Origin: Pseudalkalibacillus hwajinpoensis
GTDB taxonomy: Bacteria; Bacillota; Bacilli; Bacillales; Guptibacillaceae
Assembly: GCF_015234585.1 (NCBI RefSeq)
Contig: NZ_JADFCM010000008.1
Location: 124,001 to 188,000 of the forward strand
Length of the DNA stretch: 64,000 nt
Reading direction: 5' to 3'
Shown: positions 43,200 through 51,007 of the stretch, one piece after another
Position numbering within the stretch: position 1 is the first letter of the stretch
Layout of the letters: each line of letters starts with the position of its first letter
The notes under the pieces: generated by a model
What the model was told of the DNA's origin: nothing
Seen by the model: only the letters and a program-made list of their open reading frames with translations
The model's database searches: none
Position numbers and translations under genes: made by a program

Positions 43200-43331
43200 C
43201 TGAGGGATTAGGGTTTACGTATCAAAAGTTGTGTATGAAATGTGACTTTTCGAGCTTATTGACGGGTTCACATATTTTCCATACAGTTATGGCGAACGAA
43301 ACATTTTACTAAATTTTAAGGAGTGTGGCAG

Positions 43332-44642
43332 ATGGGGAACGTGAAAAAGTCTTCTGTTTTTAAGGGGATTGCACTATCGACAATTATGCTAGTAAGTGGA
43401 TTTGCAGGTACGCCATTAACAACGAATGCAGCTGAAAATGAAGCTGAAACAGCTGTATGGTCACGTCAAGATGCGCAGGATTATGACTTATCAAAAGATA
43501 ACACTGCACCTAACATTGACAATGTAGATGAAGTCGCTCCAGACTATTGGGTTTGGGATACATGGCCGCTACGTAACCGTGATGGATCAATTGCTCAGGT
43601 AAACGGTTACCAGGTTGTTTTTGCACTTACAGCATCTAGAGAATATACATGGTGTGGCCGACATGACGAAGCTCAAATTCGCTACTTCTACTCGAAGAAC
43701 GGGAAAGATTGGAAAATGGGCGGACTTGCTTACGATGCAGAAGACGCACTAGGGGCTCGTCAATGGGCAGGATCTGCCATGATGGATGACGATGGGAAGG
43801 TACACCTTTTCTATACAGCAACTGGACGTAAAGGCGAAGAACAAACAACATTTGAACAGCGTCTTGCGAAAACAACGTTTGATATCGAAGCAGATAAGAA
43901 ATCAAAATCTGTTGAACTAAGCAACTTTGGCGAGCACGAAATTCTTGCTGAAGCAGACGGCGAGTATTATGAAACGCAAGAACAAAAAACAGGAAATATC
44001 ATTTATTCATTCCGTGACCCATGGTTCTTCCAGGACCCTAAGACAGGGAAAGAATACTTAATCTTTGAAGGTAATACTGCTGGAGACGACAAGTCACTTG
44101 ATCCAGAAAACATTGGCGATGCTGATTTCCGTTCTTCTCACGATGTACCAGCCGGCGCTGAAGATTACAACGGGAACGTTGGGATTGCTGAAGCGCAGAA
44201 TGAAGATCTAACAGACTTTGAATTGCTTCCACCACTACTTGAAGCAAACGGTGTTAACCAGCAGCTTGAACGTCCTCACCTTCTTGTTAAAGGCGGAGAC
44301 TACTACCTCTTCACAATCACACATAAATTTACGTTTGCTCCTGGATTAACTGGTCCTGATGGTCTTTATGGCTTTACGAATGATTCTCTTCGAGGAGACT
44401 ACGAGCCGCTTAACGGTAACGGTCTTGTTGTAGCAAACCCTGAAGATGATCCTTTCATGACATACTCTCATGCAGTTATGCCGAATGGTACAGTTATTAG
44501 CTTTGTTAATGAGTATCGTGATGAAAATGGTGAGCTTCAATATGGCGGTACATTTGCACCAACGCTTAAACTTTCGATCCATGGTAACGAAACAAAAGTA
44601 AACGGCGCACTTAAGCCAGGGCAAATCATGCCATCACACTAA
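43332..44642 (+). CDS. Secreted levansucrase (GH68), first copy
   Basis: A 436-residue exported GH68 enzyme. Signal peptide up to about residue 33 (SGFAGTPLTTNA-AENEA). Catalytic set in place: nucleophile Asp76 (VWDTWPL), transition-state Asp229 (SFRDPWFF), acid/base Glu313 (QLERPHL). It moves fructose from sucrose onto a growing levan chain or onto water. The insertion CGRHDEAQIRYFYS and the AGSAM and YTATGRKGEEQ segments are closer to Gram-negative/halophile levansucrases than to Bacillus subtilis SacB, from memory. ATG 43332 follows TAAGGAGTGTGGCAG. It is the first of two tandem copies. Confidence 0.93.
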   Translation: MGNVKKSSVFKGIALSTIMLVSGFAGTPLTTNAAENEAETAVWSRQDAQDYDLSKDNTAPNIDNVDEVAPDYWVWDTWPLRNRDGSIAQVNGYQVVFALTASREYTWCGRHDEAQIRYFYSKNGKDWKMGGLAYDAEDALGARQWAGSAMMDDDGKVHLFYTATGRKGEEQTTFEQRLAKTTFDIEADKKSKSVELSNFGEHEILAEADGEYYETQEQKTGNIIYSFRDPWFFQDPKTGKEYLIFEGNTAGDDKSLDPENIGDADFRSSHDVPAGAEDYNGNVGIAEAQNEDLTDFELLPPLLEANGVNQQLERPHLLVKGGDYYLFTITHKFTFAPGLTGPDGLYGFTNDSLRGDYEPLNGNGLVVANPEDDPFMTYSHAVMPNGTVISFVNEYRDENGELQYGGTFAPTLKLSIHGNETKVNGALKPGQIMPSH

Positions 44643-44676
44643 AACTGGGGAACCAGACTAAAGGAGACTTACAAAC

Positions 44677-46005
44677 ATGAATAAGTTTTCAAAAACAGTA
44701 GCGACTTCCGTACTCGGATTCGCTACCCTGTTTTCAAGCTTTGCTCCGGCAACAGGCTTTGCGGCTGAGAGCGAAACGTCGAACTGGACAAGAGAAGATG
44801 CAGCAAAGATTGTGCAAAACAAGGATAATACAGCACCTGAAATTAATACAAAAGATCTTGAGCAAATTGCGCCAGATTATCATATCTGGGATACGTGGCC
44901 TCTTCGAAAAAAGGATGGCTCCATCGCAACTGTGAACGGATATAAAGTGATCTTCTCACTGACAGCACCAAGTGATGTATTGCCTGGTAAGCGTCATGAT
45001 ATCGCTGAAATCCGCTATTTCGTTTCAAAGAACGGTAAGGACTGGGAGCTTGGTGGAACTGTTTTCAATGAAGAACAGGCACTAGGTTCACGTCAATGGG
45101 CAGGATCTGCCATGATTGAAGACGGCGAAATCAATTTCTTCTATACGGCAACTGGACGTAAAGGCGAAGAGCAATTGACTTATGAACAGCGTCTTGTAAA
45201 AGCTTCTGCTGATGTGGATGCATCGAAAAAAGGAGTCGAATTTACAAACTGGTCTGATCATGAAGTTATTCTTGAGCCAGATGGTGAGTACTACCAAACA
45301 ATGGAACAAAGTAAGCAGGGCGACATCGCTTATGCATTCCGTGATCCATGGTTCTTCGAAGATCCTAAAACAGGCGAAGATTACATTTTGTTTGAAGGGA
45401 ATTCCGGAGGCACGCCTGCTGAACGCTCAATTGAACAAGAACACATCGGTTCTGAAGACTTCGCTACTGTAGACGAAGTACCAGAAGTATCAAAGCTCTT
45501 TAACGGTAGCATTGGGATCGCAAAAGCAGAGAACAATGACTACACTGAGTTTGAAATCATGCCTCCGTTGATGGAAGCGAACAGCCTAAATCAGGAACTT
45601 GAGCGTCCGCATATCGTGACAAAAGGGAATAAATATTACCTTTTCACTGATACGCACAAGAACAAATTCGCTCCTGGAACGAATGGTCCAGATGGTCTCT
45701 ATGGCTTCGTATCAAACTCCCTAACAGCAGACTATGAACCTCTTAACGGTAGTGGTCTTGTTGTAGCGAATCCAGAGAATGAACCATATCAAACATATTC
45801 ATGGATGGTTATGCCGAATGGCACAGTAGTTAGCTTTGCGAACTTCTATGACCTAAATGGTTTAACGATCGATGAACTTGGAGCGCAATCAGAGCAGTAC
45901 CAATTTGACCACTTTGGTGGCACACTAGCACCATCTCTTAAACTTTCCATTCATAATGATGAAACGAAGATTGTGAAAGAAATGGATGCTGGCGTATTTA
46001 AATAA
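44677..46005 (+). CDS. Secreted levansucrase (GH68), second copy
   Basis: A 442-residue GH68 enzyme 34 bases after the first copy. Signal peptide (TVATSVLGFATLFSSFAPAT, then GFAAE). Catalytic Asp72 (IWDTWPL), Asp223 (AFRDPWFF) and Glu309 (ELERPHIV) are intact. The two copies share the same insertions and similar ends (TFAPTLKLSIHGNE versus TLAPSLKLSIHNDE), so they arose by tandem duplication; they have since diverged strongly and may differ in product length. AAAGGAGACTTACAAAC precedes the ATG. A terminator stands between it and the levanase gene. Confidence 0.93.
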   Translation: MNKFSKTVATSVLGFATLFSSFAPATGFAAESETSNWTREDAAKIVQNKDNTAPEINTKDLEQIAPDYHIWDTWPLRKKDGSIATVNGYKVIFSLTAPSDVLPGKRHDIAEIRYFVSKNGKDWELGGTVFNEEQALGSRQWAGSAMIEDGEINFFYTATGRKGEEQLTYEQRLVKASADVDASKKGVEFTNWSDHEVILEPDGEYYQTMEQSKQGDIAYAFRDPWFFEDPKTGEDYILFEGNSGGTPAERSIEQEHIGSEDFATVDEVPEVSKLFNGSIGIAKAENNDYTEFEIMPPLMEANSLNQELERPHIVTKGNKYYLFTDTHKNKFAPGTNGPDGLYGFVSNSLTADYEPLNGSGLVVANPENEPYQTYSWMVMPNGTVVSFANFYDLNGLTIDELGAQSEQYQFDHFGGTLAPSLKLSIHNDETKIVKEMDAGVFK

Positions 46006-46014
46006 TCTTTTATG

Positions 46015-46053
46015 GTAACTGTCGGGGGACACACTTCGGCAGTTACTTTTTTA
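46015..46053 (+). terminator. Terminator after the levansucrase pair
   Basis: GTAACTGTCG pairs with CGGCAGTTAC across a 12-base loop, followed by TTTTTTATT. Partial readthrough into the levanase gene is possible. Confidence 0.82.
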
Positions 46054-46102
46054 TTCAGAGATACCTTATTCGTAAACACGATGGACAGGAGAGCTTGATA
46101 CG

Positions 46103-47680
46103 ATGAGAAAATGGTTGCTAGCTGTCGGAGCTATTTTAGTAATCGGCATGATTATACTCATGATGAACTTGAATGAAAACAATGAATCTTCTAAACAAGA
46201 TGAAGTAAAAGATGCGGGGATCCTAGAAGACTACAATCAATCGTATCGACCCCAATTTCACTATACGCCGATGCAAAACTGGATGAATGATCCAAATGGA
46301 ATGGTCTTTTTTGAAGGGCAATACCATTTATTTTATCAACATAATCCTTCTGGAAATGAATTTGGCAACATGGGCTGGGGCCATGCGGTTAGTAGCGATT
46401 TGTATCATTGGGAAGAGAAGCCAATGGCGCTAGAGGCGGATGATCAGGGAATGATTTTCTCAGGTGGTGCTGTCTATGACGAGAATAATACGAGCGGTCT
46501 TTTTGAAGAAGGAAAAGGGGGTCTCGTAGCGTTCTATACGATCGCTGGAGAAGAACAAACCCAGGCGCTTGCTTATAGTGAAGATGGTGGCGATACATGG
46601 AAAAAGTACGGTGGTAACCCTATACTTCCAAATCCAGGAATCAAAGATTTTCGAGATCCAAAAGTGATCTGGCACGAGGAGTCTGAAAAGTGGATTATGC
46701 TTCTCGCTGCTGGAGATAAAGTTATCTTTTACGGTTCGGATAATTTGATCGATTGGCAGCAGCTTAGTGAATTTGGTGTCGATCAGGGAGCGCAGGGTGG
46801 CGTTTGGGAAACGCCAGAGCTATTTAAACTACCTGTCGATGGCGATTCGTCGAATGAAAAATGGGTGCTACAGGTGGATATGAATCCAGGCAGCATCGCC
46901 GGCGGATCCGGTGGACAGTATTTTATCGGTAATTTTGATGGAGAGACGTTCACGAGAGAAGGTGCAAAAGAAGACATTAACTGGGTCGATTATGGAACTG
47001 ATTTCTATGCGGCTCAAGCCTTCAGCAATCATGAAGGCAATCCGATTTGGATGGCGTGGATGAGCAATTGGATGTATGCGTCTGATTTGCCAACGGATCC
47101 GTGGAAAGGGGCGATGTCACTCCCTCGTGAAGTTTCATTGAAAGATGTGAATGGTGAAAAGCGCCTTATTCAAGAGCCAGCGGGTGACGTTGAATCAAAC
47201 CGTTCTGAGAAACTAGTGGATTTATCTAATGAGGAAATTGAAGGAAGGCTTCCTCTCGATCATTTTGAAGCAGATACGTTTGAGGTGATCGCTGAATTTG
47301 ATTTAGACACGTCAGGTGAATTCGGCTTCCGCGTTCGAAAGGGAGAAGAAGAGGAAACGATTGTAGGTTACGACTCCAAGAATAATCTCGCGTTTGTTGA
47401 TCGGCAAAATAGTGGCGATACAGAATTTCATGAACAGTTTCCTGGTGTGTATCGAGCTCCGCTCGAACCAACGGAAGATGGCAAAGTGAAGCTCCATCTG
47501 TTTGTCGATCGCTCCTCAGTCGAGTTGTTTGCGAATGATGGAAAGCGAGTAATGACAAATCGGATCTTCCCATCTGAGGATAGTGATGGTTTTGAGATCT
47601 ATGCGATGAATGGCAAAGTGACACTTGATTCTTTAGAAGTGTATAAGCTTGATTCTTCATGGAAAACGGGCGGGAAATAG
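46103..47680 (+). CDS. sacC: Levanase/beta-fructofuranosidase (GH32), membrane-anchored or secreted
   Basis: A 525-residue GH32 enzyme. N-terminal hydrophobic segment LLAVGAILVIGMIILMMNL serves as signal or membrane anchor; no clear signal-peptidase I site. Catalytic residues: nucleophile Asp63 (MNDPNG), Asp185 (FRDPK), acid/base Glu236 (WETPEL). A beta-sandwich ends with VDRSSVELFANDGKR. It splits fructose from levan, inulin or sucrose. Placed after two levansucrases, it would recover the stored polymer as fructose. CAGGAGAGCTTGATACG precedes the ATG. Confidence 0.93.
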   Translation: MRKWLLAVGAILVIGMIILMMNLNENNESSKQDEVKDAGILEDYNQSYRPQFHYTPMQNWMNDPNGMVFFEGQYHLFYQHNPSGNEFGNMGWGHAVSSDLYHWEEKPMALEADDQGMIFSGGAVYDENNTSGLFEEGKGGLVAFYTIAGEEQTQALAYSEDGGDTWKKYGGNPILPNPGIKDFRDPKVIWHEESEKWIMLLAAGDKVIFYGSDNLIDWQQLSEFGVDQGAQGGVWETPELFKLPVDGDSSNEKWVLQVDMNPGSIAGGSGGQYFIGNFDGETFTREGAKEDINWVDYGTDFYAAQAFSNHEGNPIWMAWMSNWMYASDLPTDPWKGAMSLPREVSLKDVNGEKRLIQEPAGDVESNRSEKLVDLSNEEIEGRLPLDHFEADTFEVIAEFDLDTSGEFGFRVRKGEEEETIVGYDSKNNLAFVDRQNSGDTEFHEQFPGVYRAPLEPTEDGKVKLHLFVDRSSVELFANDGKRVMTNRIFPSEDSDGFEIYAMNGKVTLDSLEVYKLDSSWKTGGK

Positions 47681-47698
47681 TAAAGGTTACATGTTGAG

Positions 47699-47733
47699 AG
47701 CGGTCATCTGTGATAAAGATGACCGCTTTTTCG
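47699..47733 (+). terminator. Terminator of the levanase gene
   Basis: AGCGGTCATCT, 7-base loop, AGATGACCGCT followed by TTTTTC. Confidence 0.9.
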
Positions 47734-47767
47734 TATCGGAGACTTCTTGTTGAGAGGTGAATCTCGT

Positions 47768-47861
47768 TATTTCCGCGAATTCTGGAATATATCCGCAATA
47801 TTTTATTTTATTCCGCGAAAAACGTGATTTTTCCACGATATTCTTAATAATTCCGCGAAAT
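47768..47861. repeat. 20-bp periodic pentamer array (array B), core TTCCGCGAA
   Basis: Five units spaced exactly 20 bases: TTCCGCGAAT at 47771, ATCCGCAATA at 47791, TTCCGCGAAA at 47811, TTCCACGATA at 47831 and TTCCGCGAAA at 47851. Units 1, 3 and 5 keep the full core; 2 and 4 carry changes. Spacer sequence between the cores is not conserved. It lies between the levanase terminator and the start of the 663-residue gene and encodes nothing obvious. Confidence 0.85.
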
Positions 47862-47953
47862 GCTCGATAATCGAAAATAAATAGGTCCTTAGAAGTGGTT
47901 TCCTTTTCCTGGATTGGGGTACAAATAGCTATCTTGTAAATAATGGGGGATGT

Positions 47954-49945
47954 ATGGAAATGGAAACATCATTTTCAAATTCAGAACAGCAAAAGTTTGT
48001 CAGTACTCTTCAGTCATTCAAGGAAAACCGTCAGAATCCCGTTGTGTTAGAAGAACTATTATCAGACGCTGCCGTTCTCATTGACCAGAATAATCTCGAA
48101 TCCCTTTATCAACTCGCTAGTGACTATGATAAGGCGGGCATTTTTGAAGGTGGACCATGGGAAGAACCTCGTAAATTACAACCGCCTCTTGTAGGGGGAT
48201 CTTTTAAAATAGACGGAAACTATTCGATCTTTGAAGTACTAAGTGAGCTTCGTATGCTTGCGATTGCGAAAGAGGAATATACTCATCCAGATGTTACGAG
48301 CGAACAGGCTCGCACTTTTCTAAACAAAGTCATGGCGCTAAATCTTCAAATGATTTTCCCAGCTGAGACGGAGGAAGCAAGAATCAATCAAGGTCAAGAA
48401 CAAAAGAGGGGCATGATCCTTTTTCAATTTTTAGCAGAAAAGATGTCGCTCGGCTCGCTGTCGGCTACGTTTGTGGATGAAATAGATCGACTAACCGCGC
48501 AGCGCCCGATCATGGTAAAGCGCATTAAAGAAATGATCGGTTATGCTGAAAATCTCTTGTCTTCAGAGGACTTAAGCACAGAAGGACGCGCGAGCATTCA
48601 GCGCTATCTCGATAGCGTGCATGCTCCGACGGAACTGAGTCAATCCTATTCGGACTTCATGGACTATCGCGATCAATTCAATGCGTTATCTGAAATGGAG
48701 AAAGAGTTAGAGGCGGAACGGTTCGCTGATGTCATGCGTGATACAGGTCTTGTTTCTCCCGTTCACGCACAACTTGCTCGTACCCTTGCAGAGGAGGATG
48801 CTTCTCATCTACTCGTCCTTACGCTTGGACTGACTGAAAAAGGTGAAGCTAATTTAAATGAGCATTTTTCTTTAGTAAAAGAGCTCATTTTACTAGCCAT
48901 CTATCCTGTCACAGCTCAGTCCCTTTATGGACTTGCTCGCATGCTTGAGCGTGGGGTTTTATCTTCTCCTCCGGTGATCCCAGGACTTGAAAGGATCATT
49001 GAAATCGATATGCTACCAGAAGTAGAAAAGGATTTAATGGCTTCACGGAATCATCCTGAGGATGTGACGCCCGTAGGGATATTACTTTCAGGGCTATTGA
49101 GTGTGCTCGGGCAACCGCTCGGCATTGGACAGGGGATGAATCCTACCTGTCAATCTGCGCGAGGAATCAGCCTTTGGTCACAGCACGACCCTGGATTCCT
49201 TCTAGAACTTGTTGCAAGAGCGTGTCGGGATGGTGAAGTTGATATTTCGTTTGAAGGGGCTGAAATTAATTCTTCTCTCATCTTAGGAGGTCTAGCTCCG
49301 GATCTTCACAAAGAGCTTGATGCCGTTTCCCTTATCCTCGTTCCGCATCTTGATCGCATTTACGATGAAATGATGAAGCGCAGTGCCCTTCGTGGGGAAG
49401 ATGGTCATAAATTTGTGAATCCAGAATTTTACGGTCAGTGGATATCCAAGGAGTTTTCTTCTGTTATCAATCCAGTTACTGGTGCCGTGTCAGATTATGA
49501 GCAGTTTGCAAGGCTTTTTTACGCGACGCATCATCCAGACTACAACGCAGGCCACCAGCTCATTTATCCAAACCCGGTCGGAATTTTCGTTACGACGGCT
49601 AATGCAGACTTACTCGGATTGCATGCCATTTCGATTCAACGTATTGCTGCGGATTCATCCGGACAAATGAGAGTTTATTTCTATAATCCGAACAATGATA
49701 GCGGTCAAGATTGGGGGCAGGGCATTAAGTCAACGGTTCGGAATCACGGCGAAGAGGAAGGGGAAGCGAGCCTTCCATTTGATCAATTCCTTTCACGTGT
49801 TTATGCCTATCACTATAACCCAAACGAGATGGGCGATTTAGCGTTCGTTCCAGATGAATTGATTGATCGGGTGACAACACTCGCAAAAGAAAGCTGGGGA
49901 CAGAAATACCAGTGGGCAGATTTAACGAATCCGTTTTTAATTTAA
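47954..49945 (+). CDS. Large protein of unknown family, possible cysteine-peptidase-like domain
   Basis: A 663-residue soluble protein with a helical first half (repeated Leu-rich helices, e.g. ARTFLNKVMALNLQMIFP, LLVLTLGLTEKGEANLNEH) and a more compact C-terminal part. The latter has NPTCQSARGISLW (Cys399), GLHAISIQRIA (His557) and YFYNPNND (Asn578 to Asp582), in the order and spacing of a papain/transglutaminase-type Cys-His-Asn/Asp triad. The peptidase idea is an inference from this pattern. No signal peptide and no membrane segment. ATG 47954 follows GGGGGATGT. The upstream array B separates it from the levan genes. Confidence 0.6.
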   Translation: MEMETSFSNSEQQKFVSTLQSFKENRQNPVVLEELLSDAAVLIDQNNLESLYQLASDYDKAGIFEGGPWEEPRKLQPPLVGGSFKIDGNYSIFEVLSELRMLAIAKEEYTHPDVTSEQARTFLNKVMALNLQMIFPAETEEARINQGQEQKRGMILFQFLAEKMSLGSLSATFVDEIDRLTAQRPIMVKRIKEMIGYAENLLSSEDLSTEGRASIQRYLDSVHAPTELSQSYSDFMDYRDQFNALSEMEKELEAERFADVMRDTGLVSPVHAQLARTLAEEDASHLLVLTLGLTEKGEANLNEHFSLVKELILLAIYPVTAQSLYGLARMLERGVLSSPPVIPGLERIIEIDMLPEVEKDLMASRNHPEDVTPVGILLSGLLSVLGQPLGIGQGMNPTCQSARGISLWSQHDPGFLLELVARACRDGEVDISFEGAEINSSLILGGLAPDLHKELDAVSLILVPHLDRIYDEMMKRSALRGEDGHKFVNPEFYGQWISKEFSSVINPVTGAVSDYEQFARLFYATHHPDYNAGHQLIYPNPVGIFVTTANADLLGLHAISIQRIAADSSGQMRVYFYNPNNDSGQDWGQGIKSTVRNHGEEEGEASLPFDQFLSRVYAYHYNPNEMGDLAFVPDELIDRVTTLAKESWGQKYQWADLTNPFLI

Positions 49946-50047
49946 AGAGTTGATGGGTTCCCTTCGTCTACATAGAAGGTGGACCCTTTTCTTATTAAGG
50001 GGTAGAGTAGAGAGAATAGATGATTCACTAATTAGGAGGTACATAGA

Positions 50048-50920
50048 ATGGAAGCAAAACTAGTTATTGATGCACGCGCGATACTTGGAGAAGGTCCTTG
50101 CTGGGATGATCAAAGCCAGCTTCTCTATTGGGTTGATATTGAAGGAAAGAAAGTTCACGCCTACAATCCAATGACAGCAGGTAATATTGAGACGCAACAG
50201 GAGCAAATGGTTGGCACAATTGCTCCGCGAGAATCAGGCGGACTTGTGATGGCGATGGCCGGTGGTTTTTATGCGATGAACCTTTCTACGGAGAGCGTGG
50301 AAGCAATCACCGATCCGGAAAGTCATCTACCAGATAACCGATTTAATGATGGGAAGTGTGATCCTGCTGGCCGGTTTTGGGCAGGTACGATGCACTTAGA
50401 AGGGTTAAAAGGAGAGGGAGCGCTTTATTGTCTTGATGAAAACCTTGAAGTGACGAAGAAAATTGATCATGTAAGTACATCAAATGGTTTGGCATGGTCG
50501 CCTGATACGCGCTACATGTACTTTATTGATACCCCAACGAAAAAAGTTGTCCGCTATGATTATGATTTTTCTACAGGTGATATTCGTAATCCCGTTGAGG
50601 TGATCACCATTCCAGACGGAGAAGGGATGCCGGATGGGATGACGAGCGATGAAGAAGGGAATCTATGGATTGCCCACTGGGGTGGGTCCAAGGTAACGAG
50701 ATGGAATCCTGATACGGGTGAGCGACTGCTAGAAGTAAGCGTCCCTGCACTGAACGTAACATCATGTGTATTTGGTGGAAAAGAGCGGAATGAGCTCTAC
50801 ATTACTACCGCTAGAACAAATACGAGTGAAGAAGAGCTAAAGCAGTTTCCGTATGCAGGGGGAGTGTTTCGAGTGAAAACAAATGTGATAGGCAGTCGAA
50901 CCTACTCATTTAAAGGTTAG
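50048..50920 (+). CDS. SMP-30/gluconolactonase-family sugar lactonase
   Basis: A 290-residue six-bladed beta-propeller of the SMP-30/LRE group. AILGEGPCWDD holds the metal-binding Glu, STSNGLAWSPD the Asn and GMPDGMTSDEEG the Asp that complete the calcium/zinc site; DNRFNDGKCDPAGRFWAGTM is the most conserved stretch. It hydrolyses sugar lactones (for example gluconolactone) in the cytosol. YvrE of Bacillus subtilis is a likely relative. AATTAGGAGGTACATAGA precedes the ATG. Single gene. Confidence 0.92.
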   Translation: MEAKLVIDARAILGEGPCWDDQSQLLYWVDIEGKKVHAYNPMTAGNIETQQEQMVGTIAPRESGGLVMAMAGGFYAMNLSTESVEAITDPESHLPDNRFNDGKCDPAGRFWAGTMHLEGLKGEGALYCLDENLEVTKKIDHVSTSNGLAWSPDTRYMYFIDTPTKKVVRYDYDFSTGDIRNPVEVITIPDGEGMPDGMTSDEEGNLWIAHWGGSKVTRWNPDTGERLLEVSVPALNVTSCVFGGKERNELYITTARTNTSEEELKQFPYAGGVFRVKTNVIGSRTYSFKG

Positions 50921-51007
50921 TCCTTTTCCCTTCCTTCTTGTTTAAAAGTCTTCTATAATAGTAGGAAAATAATAGAAAATGAATAAAAAAAGAAGGGGAG
51001 GCTGAGT

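Larger units (their letters stand above)
42934..43331. other. Leader region of the levan genes
   Basis: 398 bases between the divergent M20 peptidase and first levansucrase genes. It holds a cre-like site (43117-43130), a long-looped hairpin CGGTTTG/CAAACCG at 43154-43190 followed by CTTTCTTTT, and the ribosome site AAGGAG before 43332. A SacY/SacT-type RAT could not be recognised with confidence. Confidence 0.5.
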
